A DNA stretch of 64,000 nt from Myrica gale (Eukaryota > Streptophyta > Magnoliopsida > Fagales > Myricaceae), in assembly GCA_963930655.1 (NCBI GenBank), contig OZ005602.1:1867501-1931500 (forward strand). The letters are read 5' to 3'. Position 1 is the stretch's first letter; every line of letters begins with the position of its first letter. A program made the position numbers and the translations under genes. Shown here piece after piece: positions 24,501 through 35,646 of the stretch. The notes under the pieces are model-generated. The model had not been told where the DNA came from. It saw only the letters and a program-made list of their open reading frames with translations, and searched no databases.

Positions 24501-25821
24501 AAATTGAACAAGAGTGTATTTATTTACCTTCACCTCGTTTCCTTTTCGAAACCACGTAAGCTTGTAAGGTTGAGGATGAAGTTTCAGCTTCTTCAGCATG
24601 TCTTCTGCCACCACGTTCTCACAACTTCCACCATCAATGATAATATCACAAACCTTGCCATTCATCATAATCTTCATGGACTGAACTCAAACTTCTTTGA
24701 ACAACAAGCGATTCTCCAATGTCGGCATAAGTGACATCTTCATCTTCCTTGTCTTTGACATCGTTCTCCGTTGGTTCCTCTTCATCGCCTTCGTCCATCC
24801 ATTCTTCTTCAATAAGAGTCACCACTTTGCAGTTTGGACAATCAGAAGCAATATGATCAAATCCTTTGCATTTGAAACACTTACGAGAATTAGGATTTCG
24901 TCCATCCATTATTCTTCAATAAGAGTCACCACTTCATTCTTCGAGAGTTGAGGATTTGCTTTGTTTGCTGAAAACTTTGGTGCTAAATCTTTAGGGACTA
25001 AAGAGCTCCCCCAGTTAGAATGAACATCCTTTACTCCAAATCGCGACGTACTTTCATGAGCCTCATTCCTAGCTTCACAACATCGTTATAAATCCAATAC
25101 GGTTGTAATTGGACAATATTTCCAATCTCCAATCGTAGTCCACCAAGATAGCGAACAATAGTTTGCTCTTCTGGCTCCGCCACATCACACTTCATCATGA
25201 AATGATCGAACTCCGCAGTATATTCTTCCACCAAAAGATCATTTTGCTTAAAATTGTGGAACTTAAGGAAAATATTTTGTCGGTAATTATTCGGCAAAAT
25301 TTTTTACTTAAGAAATTTTCTCATCTTTTTCCATGCAGCGATACGACTTCTTCCTTCTCGAGCACGCTGCTTCTTTAAATTCTCCCACCATAGAGAAACA
25401 TATTTCTTAAACTTCAATGCAATAAACTTCGCCTTTCTTTCTTTCGACACCTCCTTATAATCAAAGATCCGCTCCACCGAATGTAACCAATCAAGAAACT
25501 CGTCCGGCTGCATCCTTCCTTCGAACTCGGGGATATCAAATCTCACATCAAGTTGATCTCGTTGAACTTCATGGTTTCTTTGATTGCGACGATGACGACG
25601 ATGCACATGTTCCTCCGATGATGCTTCACTTCGATCATGATAGAAAGGGTTCTCATTCTCATGAGGAGAAGATTCACCATCTGAACCATGATGAGAATCG
25701 AAAGGTTCATAATGCTCAAGACGTTGCTGAAGTTGTTATAATTGTCTCCATAGATTTGCAACTTCAACTTCATGGAGATCTCTTTCACGAGCCGGAGGAG
25801 AGTCAACATTCGACCCGCCAT
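21591..25821 (-). pseudogene. Gypsy gag-pol polyprotein, broken
   Basis: The ATG is at 25821. In order down the minus strand: a retrotransposon gag region (DEFLDWLHSVERIFDY, about 25500, continuing 25297-25031); a CFKCKGFDHIASDCP zinc knuckle (about 24870); an aspartic protease core, IIDGGSCENVV (about 24650); RT with FDDIL in the catalytic position (about 23600); RNase H (23294-22743); and integrase with the HVERCRVCH zinc half and a D-D-E core ending 21591. No chromodomain follows. Stops break it where the family has W in KDGT(W)R (about 23916) and Q in GYH(Q)IRM (about 23778), and there are several frameshifts. It cannot encode an intact polyprotein. Confidence 0.9.
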
Positions 25822-25846
25822 GACAACCAAAACCTCTGATACCACT

Positions 25847-26698
25847 TGATACTGGGATTAACCGGGGGAAAGCGCGGGACACCTCGTGAGAACCTCGGAA
25901 TGGTTGGAATGAGGTAAATGGATACCTTGGAAATATTAATGGGACCTCGGAAAGTGATAACCCGAGATAGATAGACACCTTGGCTAGGTAATGAGGACCT
26001 CATGATATTTATGACAAGGACGGGAAAGTGTATGGGTATCTCGGAAACACACTCTAACTCACACACTCTGATAGATAAGGCCACCACCCAAGTAGAACAC
26101 AAAGGGATACAGAAATCACCACCCAATGTAATCCAACACGGGATACAGAGCAAGAACTCGCCACCTATTGGAATCCACCAAAAGGATAAGAGTTGAACTC
26201 GCCACCTATCAGAATCCACCGAACGATAAGGGTTTGTAGAAGAAATCCTTCTTCAAAATAGCCTAAGGCTCAAGTTTTATAAACACTCAAAATCTCTATA
26301 TCTCCGCTACAAGAGAGGGGTATAAATAGCAAATCTTTGGAACAACCCCCAAGCAAGAGTAAATGAGAAAACATCTTCCAAAATATTAATTGAGACTTAG
26401 GAAATATAAAAAACTCTTAGGGAAATGAAAAGACACTTTGAAAATCCAAAAGAACAATCTAAAAATAGCAAACTCGTCCAAAAGTCGCAACTCCTCGTAA
26501 TGAACTGCCAGTCTGACCTCCTTGGAGTAATTTAACCATAACTTCGTCTAGAAAACTCTAAATTATACGCCGTTTGATGCGTTAGAAACTAGACTCGCAG
26601 AGCTTTCCAACAACCCATAGTTCGTACAGAAACCCTTCGTAAATAATTACAGATTTTAATTTAAATCTCGATCTTTTATGTTGACCACACCTGTGTCA
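25847..26698 (-). repeat. Right (5') LTR of the Gypsy element
   Basis: This is the 852-bp full-length LTR. On the minus strand it ends ...CCAGTATCA, then two bases, then the primer binding site TGGTATCAGAGG. Confidence 0.93.
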
Positions 26699-26703
26699 GT
26701 TGA

Positions 26704-27179
26704 TAAGGTGTTAACGAGTGGCTTGTGCATGCGGAGCATTGTTGCTTTCTAGTGTCGAGTAATTTCTACGTCTAGAATATTTTTCTTGTAACTATTTAAA
26801 AAGGATAATTTTATATTTTGGGCTTTTTAGAAGTATTTTGGACTCAAAAGTTTGACTTTTAAGAAAATTACTAGACTTCTTTTAAGATTTGAGCAAAACC
26901 TTGAATAGGTAAATAAAAATATTTTACAATTGTTTTTTATAATTTTGAAAAGCAAAAACGTCTATAGATTGCTATAAAACTTTTGAGACTAAAATGGTTA
27001 TTTCAATGGAGTTTTAAAGTAAGTAAAATAATTTTTTTTGCTAAATCACGTACATGGAGCTAGCCGAGAGTGGATCCATTGGAAAAATATATTGAAAATA
27101 ATAACGATGGCCGGGTTACGTACACATCACAATCTAGCTAGACGGCAAAACAATGAAGCAATAATTGGGGTCCAGTACC
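26704..27179. other. Spacer without a recognisable gene
   Basis: This is AT-rich sequence between the Gypsy element and an extensin relic. It could be what is left of that relic's promoter, but no TATA box or start could be assigned. Confidence 0.4.
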
Positions 27180-27300
27180 ATGGCTGCCATCACCTCCACA
27201 TGATCTCTACATCTACCAATCACTGCCACCACCCCTATCCATCACCTCCTCCTCCATTTGTCTACAAGTCTCCTCCACCTCCACCTCAAACAGGTAATCA
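27180..27300 (+). pseudogene. Extensin relic
   Basis: In frame from about 27236 the sequence reads YPSPPPPFVYKSPPPPPQTGN, clearly one extensin repeat unit. It lacks a signal peptide and the rest of the repeat array. Downstream it runs into CAGTGGCAGAACCAGG, which resembles the end of a hAT-like transposon, so the gene may have been cut by an insertion. It shows that the extensin family once had another member here. Confidence 0.7.
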
Positions 27301-27755
27301 CCATCACCCAGTGGCAGAACCAGGCCAGGGCGGATAGGGGCCCGGCCCGGTTGCCCCTATATAGGAGCGCCCCCCTCCCCCAACACACACAATCACTTCA
27401 CTGCATGCAATCGAAGGATAAGACCGAGACTGAACCAATAATGCTTTCCATGTAAACATACGTAAAAGAAGGCTCCGATAATTCAGGTCTAATTAGATGT
27501 CATCATGATCCCTCAAATCTGGACAGTTTAATAATGTGGAGTTAGTGAAATCCAATTAACTTTTTATTAAATTTTTTTATATTAAAAGTAATATAGATTT
27601 GCAAAAAGATTCTTAAAGTTTATAAACAGGTATTGGAATTAGTCAAAATTTGTGATTTGTGAAAAAGTAGGTGTGATCGATTTTTTTTTTTTGGGATTGA
27701 TTGAGAGATTTTAGGTCACTATTTATTGTGTGTTTTGTGCAGCGTTTGAACAGTG
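27301..27755. other. Spacer, possible transposon end
   Basis: It starts with GC-rich GGGGCCCGGCCCGG-type sequence and then becomes AT-rich. No gene was seen. Confidence 0.35.
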
Positions 27756-27759
27756 TAAA

Positions 27760-28740
27760 AGTTTTAGTTCGAACGAATTGCCGGAGTCACAGTCGCGCTG
27801 ACATGGATGTCGAGGTTCGCAAATATCTGGGTCACCCAGTGAAGAGGCACTGCAGGCGCTCCATTCTCAGGAGGTGTCTCTGATCTGCTCGGTCCGACGT
27901 TGGTTGATGGTTGTGCTACCCCCTCTGTGGCCGCTGCTGCTCTACAAGCGAACCGTCTAGTCAATGCCCCCTCCTGTCTCCTGCTCCTGGACAAGGTGAA
28001 CTTGTTCAATGCGCACATACCCCCCCTTTCGATTCTCCCCGTCAGCGATCATGACACTAAAAAAATGAGGAACCGAGTCAGGAACATGCCGTATGGGAGG
28101 CTATAACCCTTAATTCCCCAAGTCTCATCCATGATCAGCTCAAACATGTATAACGGGAAATCGATCCGCGTCTGTTGACCAAGCAAGAGCTTGCACTAAG
28201 CTCAAGCGAAAGGGCACTCTAGTTTTGCCATCCACATTTTGTCGTCCAAATGATGTGCAGAATCGCCAAAACGCTAAGAGCTCACTCTGCTCATCCGTCA
28301 GCGGTACCGCCCGGAAGCTGGGGGTCTCGGGACGGGACAATGTAAGAAATCAGCAATGATGTCTGCCGAGAATTCTAACTGCACTCCTCGCATTTCTAAC
28401 TGCAACTCAACTGCTCTATATGCTGAGACAAGTGCATAGAAGAAATCGTGCACCAGGGTGTCGACACAGAATCCATTCGTCCAGGAGAGCTGATGTAGGA
28501 ATCCCTGGTACTCGAAGAGCTGTAGAGGGTGTGCTCCTTGCACAACAACTCATCAAAATCAGAGAGCGTCATTGGACGCTTTTTGGCCACCGGCCACCCC
28601 ATCAAGTACTCCATCCGCCTCTCCATGGTCATCGCCAGATTAGCGACCTCCTGCTCTTGGGAGGACGATCCCACCTCGGTCCTCGAAGTGCGCGAACGCT
28701 TGGCTCCTATCATTTTATTTATGCTGTGACAATTGTACAT
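27760..28740 (-). pseudogene. Plant transposon-associated protein, frameshifted
   Basis: Minus-strand frames 28396-28740, 28298-28543, 28140-28340 and 27764-28018 join into one protein broken by frameshifts. It starts MIGAKRSRTSRTE and passes through VHDFFYALVSAYRAVELQLE and RGVQLEFSADIIADFL. The FYA...RG...FSA..I..FL pattern resembles the putative plant transposon protein domain found beside retroelement genes. A serine/alanine-rich tail follows. The role is unknown, and the element it belongs to could not be bounded. Confidence 0.55.
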
Positions 28741-28759
28741 AAATTTGGGTTAATAAATA

Positions 28760-31362
28760 ATTAAAATAATATAATTAAAATATTAAATAATTAAGCTACA
28801 ACAAGATGATGATCCATAGCCAATTAAGGTGATTGATCGTCAAAATATAACGATCAATCACATAATTCAGAGATCGATCACTTACGCAAATTGTGCGGCA
28901 TGTAATATACCGATCCATTAATGAAAGTAGCGATAGATCACTGTAATTGGCGATGGATCAGTAAATACATCAAAACACACCGTATTACACAGTAAATCAA
29001 TTGCCAATATGATGATCAATCGATACAAAGTGAAAACGATGCTTTTCAAATTAAACCTACCGATCGATCGATCCCACATGCGATTAATCGTCTACAGTTC
29101 TAAACGCACAGTTTCGATCGTTGAACTACGATGATGGATCGTTATTTATCACCAACTATGTCACGATGGATCGCCTTGTATTTACGAACGATCATCGCGG
29201 GGACGATGGAAAAAAATCACAGTTTGTATTTTAACAAAAATCACCGCAAATTGATCCCTAGTTTGTATATTAACAAAAATCACCCGAAATTGCTCCCTAA
29301 ACAATCCTAAACACCTAAAACAAACATTTGTTGACTTTTGTGCACAATCGAGATTTTGATGATTTCAATAAATGGATCAAGTTTATAAAATGGACATCTT
29401 CAAAGACAAAGACGACTTGATGAAAGAGCCAAAGACTTGAAGAAAGAAGAACAAGAAGATGCAAGGAGCTCAAAGTGAAGATTCAAGACCTTAGGGTATA
29501 ATCCTTGTAACTCTTTGTTTCACTTTTTACAAGGATTATGAATCACACTTGCATATCTTTCAAAATGTGCATAAACCGTTTTACCTTTTGTTTGAAAGAT
29601 TAAAATATTTTTAAAGGTTTAAAAACACTCCAAATATACTCCCAAACCCTTCATATACTTATGGGAAGTAAGTCTTTAAAATTGGGTGTTTAAAAGTGGT
29701 CAAAAATATGGTTTTAAATAAACAGGTCGATGAAAATTTTTGTAGCGATCGACCTCTACATGAAGCGAATGATCTTGACAGCATTCAAATTTATGATCGT
29801 TGGGCAACGACTACTTGAACCGGTCGACCGGTACATGAAGCGGTCGATCGGTACAAGTATAAAATTGTCAAATCGACTCCTAACGGCTAGTTTTCACATG
29901 TGGCCTATAAATACACCTTCATTTCATCTAAAATGAAGAACCAACGACCACATATCATTTGTATAGTTTGAGAAATATCTTAAACCTTCATATTCTATAT
30001 TTCTCATAGCATTCACACAAAACACACTTTCATATCCTTGTTTTTGTGTAAATCAAGAGATAGAGTCTTCCATTTTCATATCTACTCTATCAAGAGAGTT
30101 TTTGTTCTTCTATCTTCATATCCTAGAGAGGTGTTTCCTTTAGTGAGGTTGTTCACTAAAGAAGAAGCTTAGAGAGTGTATATCTCAAGCTTGTTAGGTT
30201 GTGAGTGGTGAGCCCGAAAAAACCACTTGGGTGGGTTTGAGTGTTGAGCCCGGGAAAGCACTTGTACGGTTCTCTAGCACCCGGAAGCTAGTGTGTAAAG
30301 CTATTGGAAGATAGTGGAAAACCTCAAGGCTCGGTGAAGGAGCTTGAGGGGTGGATGTAGGCGGGTTTGCCGAACCACCTAAAAATCGAGTGTTTGCTTC
30401 ACTTATCCCTACTCTTTACTTTAAGTACATACTTACTCTTATTGCATATTATACTTGTGCTAAAGTAGTATCTACTAGTAAACACGTCTTTGGGGGTCAA
30501 TACTGAAAAGTTTTAGAAAACCAATTCACCCCCCCCTCTTGAGTTGCCTTAATCCTGAAAACTAGGACTCACAACATTAACACTAAAAAACTATATTTTT
30601 ACGGACATAAATGGATCATATACCAAATTTAAAAAACTAAACTAAAATCGAATTTAAAATCGCTTAAAAAACAAGATAAATACGTACTTTTGATGTAGAT
30701 GACAGTGGAGGAAGATTCCATGCAAGTTAGAAGACAATGCAGCACGAACTCAATCGTAGAAAGTTTGAGAGGATTTGATGAGAATTATTGGGAGATAACC
30801 CGTAAAAATGAGTTCAACGGTTTCATATAATCGTTCTTAATGATCGAGCTTTAGTCGTGTGACGATCGATCGCTTTTATTTACAACTCGTGGCGCTTTAC
30901 CATTCGTTAAATCAAAGATCGATCGCTAATGCAATGTTCGAACAATGATTTGAAAAAGTGGCGGTTACTTAACACGTGTCAAACACGTGGCACAATTCCA
31001 TTTGTGCATTAGCGATCAATCAGTATAACATTACGATCTTAGTTCCGCATTTTCTTACTGTTACGCTGAACGATTGATCAGTGGATGTCACGATGGATCA
31101 CTGAACATAGCCACGTGTCAATTGGTAAACGATCGATCAGTTTATGGACTACGAATCGATCGGTAGTAGTGACGATGTAATTTCATCGTCAAACAATTTG
31201 TATTTCGTGATGGACTGTTTCGTCATAAAAGAAATGATTGATCGCCGAGTGATGAAAATTTTTGTAAGACTTTTAGCGACGAAAAAAAATTTGGTCACGA
31301 AAATCCTTTTTTTAGTGATGAAAATAACATTTCGTCACTAAAACTCAATTTTCTAGTAGTGT
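28760..31362. mobile_element. GATC-rich CACTA-like element arm
   Basis: The right end reads TTTTCTAGTAGTG (to 31362), the inverse of a CACTACTAGAAAA terminus of CACTA (En/Spm) transposons. It is preceded by sub-terminal repeats of the TTTCGTCACTAAAA type. Two blocks, 28800-29220 and 30820-31230, are crowded with CGATCGATC and GATGGATC motifs in both orientations. The matching left CACTA terminus was not found, so the element is truncated or larger than assigned. A solo LTR (29329-30573) interrupts it. Confidence 0.5.
29329..30573 (+). mobile_element. Solo LTR (1245 bp), probably Copia type
   Basis: It starts TGTTGACTTTTGTGC and ends AGGACTCACA, with a perfect 5-bp target duplication, ACATT (29324-29328 and 30574-30578). 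A promoter TATAAATA lies at 29906-29913. The end region AACCAATTCACCCCCCCCT resembles SIRE/Maximus Copia LTRs. No internal domain is present, so it arose by LTR-LTR recombination. Confidence 0.85.
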
Positions 31363-31379
31363 ATAAATGTAGATAGATC

Positions 31380-32280
31380 GATCATGGATTTAAACAGCGC
31401 TAATATTTAAACACCACTAGTGTATATATATATATATATATATCTTGTCTGGTATCTATGCAGTATGCACGTGTTATAGGGCAGCTAGCTAAAGTCAAAG
31501 GTAATTAGAAATTGCTTCTGCGATGACTTCCTGGAAATTACTACACAGTGATCATTTGTGTCAACCAAGTGCTCATAACCTGAGAAAATTAAGTTCAAAT
31601 TACTTATAAAAGATTACACCAACTCATAAAGTCTACCCAGCATGCAAGGAACTACAACATTGCACCTCACAAGGAGCTAAGGTAGCGAAGACGACCAGCT
31701 GCTAGAAAGTCCAGCTTTGTAGACGAAGACTCGGCTTGGCCAATTAAGCACGTAGTAAAATGTTGAAGATCATGCTGGCTCACACCCGCCAAGACGGAGC
31801 ATTAAAGTAATTTGAAACATGACTAGTTATTGTGAATGGAACGTGCAGCTTGTAAGGTGAAAATTTACGAAAAAAAAGAAAAAAAATCCATTAGCTAGAG
31901 ACTATCCAGGCGCACAGCACGTTGTCTACTCTCCATGATCACGACTATATGGGATTAGGTTACACATGAAGAACTCGATCAATCACATGGACTTGAAAAC
32001 TTGGAATCTCTCGGCGCAATTATTAAAGGAATGATATTTATAACATACTGCCTTTTATTAGGGCTAAATTGTAATATATACGGTTCAACATTGTTACCAT
32101 GCAAGATCGTCTAAGGACTCATCTTTCAGCAATTAGAGCTTAATTACTAGAAATGGGTACCGTTCATTGGCCTCAATTAGTTTCTGCTATAACATTTTGC
32201 CTCATAGCCACTACCGTGGTTGCAGATAAGCCTTACATTTATGCTTCACCACCACCACCGCACCAAGAACATGACTTACC
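31380..32280 (+). repeat. Segmental duplication, copy A
   Basis: This is a shortened copy of 33485-34845. It shares the TATCTTGTCTGGTATCTATG block, the GACCAGCTGCTAGAAAGTCC block, the upstream region and the first codons of the extensin. It lacks about 300 bp present in copy B (around 33810-34120) and about 46 bp that include the TATA box. Confidence 0.8.
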
Positions 32281-32302
32281 CAAAAATGGCATTTTCAGGT
32301 AG
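32153..32302 (+). pseudogene. Truncated extensin start (copy of EXT2)
   Basis: The first ~43 codons match EXT2: a signal peptide ending ATTVVA, then DKPYIYASPPPPHQEHDL. After 32280 the sequence leaves extensin, reads PKNGIFR and stops at 32300-32302, for 49 aa in total. The upstream copy also lacks the segment with the TATA box that EXT2 has at 34631. It is almost certainly not expressed as an extensin, although a secreted 20-residue peptide is formally encoded. Confidence 0.8.
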
Positions 32303-33484
32303 CCTTTCTAGCTTGAAGTTTAGTCAGATAAATGAGGGCAGTTTGTTTAAAAGATTTTGTGAATTTCTTCCTGGTCCAATCATTTATAGAAGACTGCACA
32401 AAAATTAAATTATGAAAAGGCTAAGTATTTGAAGATTATTCTTAATCACTTATTTACTGTTTGGTTTGTGTCTATTCTGTCTTTTATATGCCTTTCAAGT
32501 TTTTTTCCGTGTCTGTAGGTAAAATGAGTCCAAAAACAAATTTGGACAATAAGTTTTATTCTGTGCTGGTGAGTTCATGCTATATATATGCGAAATGTTT
32601 CTGCTGCATGCAATTGAGTCAATTTGTAATCTTTACACTTGAGTTTCAGAGATATTTTCTGTAATGATGTAAATTATATGAACATCTTGGAATGTTGTGT
32701 TGTTTCCTTTGTTTATAAGCTAATTCCAATTTATTGGAATTGAGACTTAGTTGAGTGATTTCAATGGGGGTATGATCCACATGTTTAGTTAATTCAACCT
32801 CTACATTCTCATTTCTTATGTATACGAAGATACTAACGATTGTATATCTTTTCGAAACCCTTCATCTAACCTATCTTTAGGGTAAAAAATGTGGCATTGG
32901 TTTCAATGGTATTACTGCAGTTGCCGAAGATTCTTAGTTGAAGTCATCTGCAGGTAGATCATCTCAAGTTGTTGATGTAAGTATCTATTAATGTGTTCTT
33001 CTCATTCCCCATGTGCTATACTAAATGGTATTGATAAAGCACGTTCTATTTATGAAACTTCTTCAGGTATAAGGTTTTTTTGGGCAATACATTAATTAAT
33101 TTAAAATTAATGAATAAAAATATTATTTTCAGTTATATCTATAGCAACGTTTATGTCTACAAACGCTGCTATAGAAAAACCTTTCGCGGCGGTCACATGT
33201 CAGCTTGACGCCCAAGTTCAATTATCCCCCACACAACTCTCCTCATGACTTAATGTGTGGAAGGGCCCTTGTGTATGCCTGGAGATTTTTGGTGCGCTCT
33301 TAAGCAAGTTGCAGTGTGCTAGCTCCCGACCTGCTCTAAGGTCCGATTTGGGCGAAGTATAAGAGTTGAGAGAAATTCTTGTTTGTTATGTAGCCAAGAC
33401 GTTTAACCATAAAACAAAATCAATAACAATTCCCAATGTAAATCTAAAAGCACAATGATATTGGCGAATCCTTCTTAGGGACAC
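32303..33484. other. Insertion or junction sequence between the duplicated copies
   Basis: This is unlike either extensin. An ATG at 32286 opens a short frame (MAFSGSLSSLKF...RRLHKN). Exon-like pieces follow near 32520 (KMSPKTNLDNKFYSVL before a GT) and 32880 (GKKCGIGFNGITAVAEDS, then a stop). This looks like captured or relocated gene fragments whose parent I do not recognise. Near 33130-33180 there is a CTATAGCAACG...CGCTGCTATAG inverted repeat. Confidence 0.35.
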
Positions 33485-34845
33485 TGAGATGTTGATGGAT
33501 CATGGATATAGACACCACTATATATATATATATCTTGTCTGGTATCTATATAGATATATATATCTTGTCTGGTATCTATGCACGTGTTGGGGCAGGTAGC
33601 TAAAGTCAAAGACAATTATAATTAGAAATTGCATGCGCTTCTGCCATGAGTTCCTGGAAATTACTACATGGTGATTTGGGTCAACCAAGTATTATGTACT
33701 CATAACTTCAGAAAATTAAGTTGAAGTTAATTACTAATTAAAAGATTACACCAAGTCTACCACGAATTCCATGAACTATAACATTGCACCGCACAAGGAG
33801 CTAAGCAGAGAGCAAACACGAGTAAAGTCATCACCCAACACCAATATATGCTTCTTTGTTCTTATTGCTAGCAAGCTCTTGATTTATCAGGCATGGAAGG
33901 GATTGTCTTTTCCAGCCTAATTCCCCTTTTTCTCTGATGCAAAATTTCTTCCAGAAGTTAATCTACGAATCCTTATTATATAAAACATTTTCGGCCTATC
34001 TTCAAAGCAACCGCGTGGAAGTTTTTCTGCAAATGGTGTTGATCGCAATACTCGCCGGATCAAAGTACGGGCACTTGGATCAACGAAAAACTATATTTGA
34101 AAAGATTGCACGCTACTCAACACGACCAGCTGCTAGAAAGTCCAGCTTTGTGGACGAAGACTCGGCTTGCTCAAATACGTAGTAAAATATTGAAGATCAT
34201 GCTGGCTCACACCCGCCAAGACGGAGCATTAAAGCAATTTGCAACTTGGACTAATTAATTATTGTGAGTTTCTCTCATTAGTTGTCTTCTTCTCTTTTTC
34301 CTTGTAGTAAAAGAAAAATGCAGACTTTTGTGAATGGAACGTGCAGCTTGTAAGGTCATGAAAATTTACGAAAAGAAGAAGAAAAAAAGACATCTATTAG
34401 CAAGCGACTATCCAGGCGCACAGCACGTTGTCTACTCTGCATGATCACGACTGTATGGCGATTAGGTTATACATGAAGAACTTGATCAACCACATGGAAT
34501 TGAAAACTTGGAATCTCTGCAATTATTAATGGAAGATATGGAATGATATTTATAACATAATACAGACTATTATCAGGACTAAATTGTAATATATACGTTT
34601 CAACATTAATGCATGGTCAACAGAGTTGGCTATAAAATGGGCTCTCACACATTGTTACCAAGCAAGATCTTCTAAGGACTCAATTGGCCTCAATTAGTTC
34701 TTTTCTAGAAATGGGTACCGTTCATTGGCCTCAATTAGTAATTTCTACTATAGCATTTTGCCTCGTAGCCACTACCGTGGTTGCCGATAAGCCTTACATT
34801 TATGCTTCACCACCACCACCGCACCAAGAACATGACTTACCACCG
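33485..34845 (+). repeat. Segmental duplication, copy B (holds EXT2 promoter)
   Basis: This is the longer partner of 31380-32280. It includes the EXT2 promoter, TATA box and first exon codons. The 81-codon open frame at 33937-34182 falls in the part missing from copy A and has no recognisable product. Confidence 0.8.
34631..34638 (+). promoter_or_regulatory. TATA box of EXT2
   Basis: TATAAAAT lies 80 bases before the ATG at 34711, within the segment that copy A has lost. Confidence 0.65.
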
Positions 34846-35646
34846 TTGCCACCGTTGCCACCGTTGCCACACTTGCCACCATTGCCACACTTGCCCCCAG
34901 AGCATGCATGGTACCCACCACATCATCACAAGTCACCCCCTCTGCCATTGAAATCCGCTCCCCCACCACCATCTCCACCTCCTTCACATACCCCCAAATG
35001 CTCTCCTCCATTGATACCAACACTTCCTCCTCGTGTTTACAAATCTCCGCCACAACCCTCACCATCCCCTCCACCTTCATCACCATCACCTCCTCCTCCC
35101 TATGTTTATAAATCACCACCACCACCCTCACCGTCCCCTCCACCTCCTTATGTTTACAAGTCACCACCACCACCATCACCATCACCTCCACCTCCATATA
35201 TCTATAAGTCCCCTCCACCTCCATCACCTCCACCTCCATATATCTACAAGTCGCCACCTCCTCCCTCTCCTTCTCCCCCACCTCCTTATGTCTACAAGTC
35301 TCCTCCTCCACCATCTCCCTCACCACCTCCTCCATACTACAAGTCTCCACCTCCATATATCTACAAATCGCCACCTCCTCCCTCTCCTTCTCCCCCTCCT
35401 CCTTATGTCTACAAGTCTCCTCCGCCACCGTCTCCCTCACTGCCTCCTCCATACTACAAGTCTCCACCTCCATCCCACAGGCCACATGATGACCCGCCAC
35501 ACTTTCACTGGAAGCCTCTTCCACCTCTTCCACCTCTCGAGCCTCTTCCACCTCTTCCACCTCTTCCACCTCTCGAGCCTCTTCCACCTCCTCCACCTCT
35601 CAAGCCTCTTCCACATCCCAAGCCTTGTCCTCCCCCAACTAACTGA
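34711..35646 (+). CDS. Extensin with proline-leucine-rich ends (EXT2)
   Basis: A single exon encodes 311 aa. The ATG at 34711 is used because the upstream frame extension begins only with TTG. Signal peptide: MGTVHWPQLVISTIAFC...ATTVVA (about residues 1-26). Three zones follow: a PLPPLPHLPPLP zone near residues 45-65; the central extensin array SPPPPSPSPPPPYVYK with about nine YxYK crosslinking motifs; and a tail of PPLEPLPPLPPLPP repeats ending PKPCPPPTN. The leucine-rich proline repeats at both ends are not part of classical extensins and may make the protein more flexible or change glycosylation. It has a cysteine near each end of the array (CSPPL, KPCPPP). It is probably secreted to the wall. 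The start region is duplicated at 32153. Confidence 0.92.
   Translation: MGTVHWPQLVISTIAFCLVATTVVADKPYIYASPPPPHQEHDLPPLPPLPPLPHLPPLPHLPPEHAWYPPHHHKSPPLPLKSAPPPPSPPPSHTPKCSPPLIPTLPPRVYKSPPQPSPSPPPSSPSPPPPYVYKSPPPPSPSPPPPYVYKSPPPPSPSPPPPYIYKSPPPPSPPPPYIYKSPPPPSPSPPPPYVYKSPPPPSPSPPPPYYKSPPPYIYKSPPPPSPSPPPPYVYKSPPPPSPSLPPPYYKSPPPSHRPHDDPPHFHWKPLPPLPPLEPLPPLPPLPPLEPLPPPPPLKPLPHPKPCPPPTN

Larger units (their letters stand above)
20756..26698 (-). mobile_element. Ty3/Gypsy LTR retrotransposon, degraded but with both LTRs
   Basis: The element reads on the minus strand. The LTRs run 20756-21543 and 25847-26698 and have TGACACAGG...GGTATCA ends on the minus strand. Flanking target repeats are GTTGG (20751-20755) and GTTGA (26699-26703), one mismatch. 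The primer site for tRNA-iMet is the complement of 25833-25844. The polypurine tract CCAAGGGAGCA lies next to the left LTR. The domain order PR-RT-RNaseH-INT is that of Ty3/Gypsy. Confidence 0.93.

Noticed and set aside
27717-27725. Possible left CACTA terminus at GTCACTATTT
   Set aside because: It is not CACTAC, has no sub-terminal repeats of the right type and no matching 3-bp duplication with 31363-31365.
33937-34182. 81-codon frame in the EXT2 upstream region
   Set aside because: The matching copy A lacks this part, there is no signal or domain, and it lies in a promoter region.
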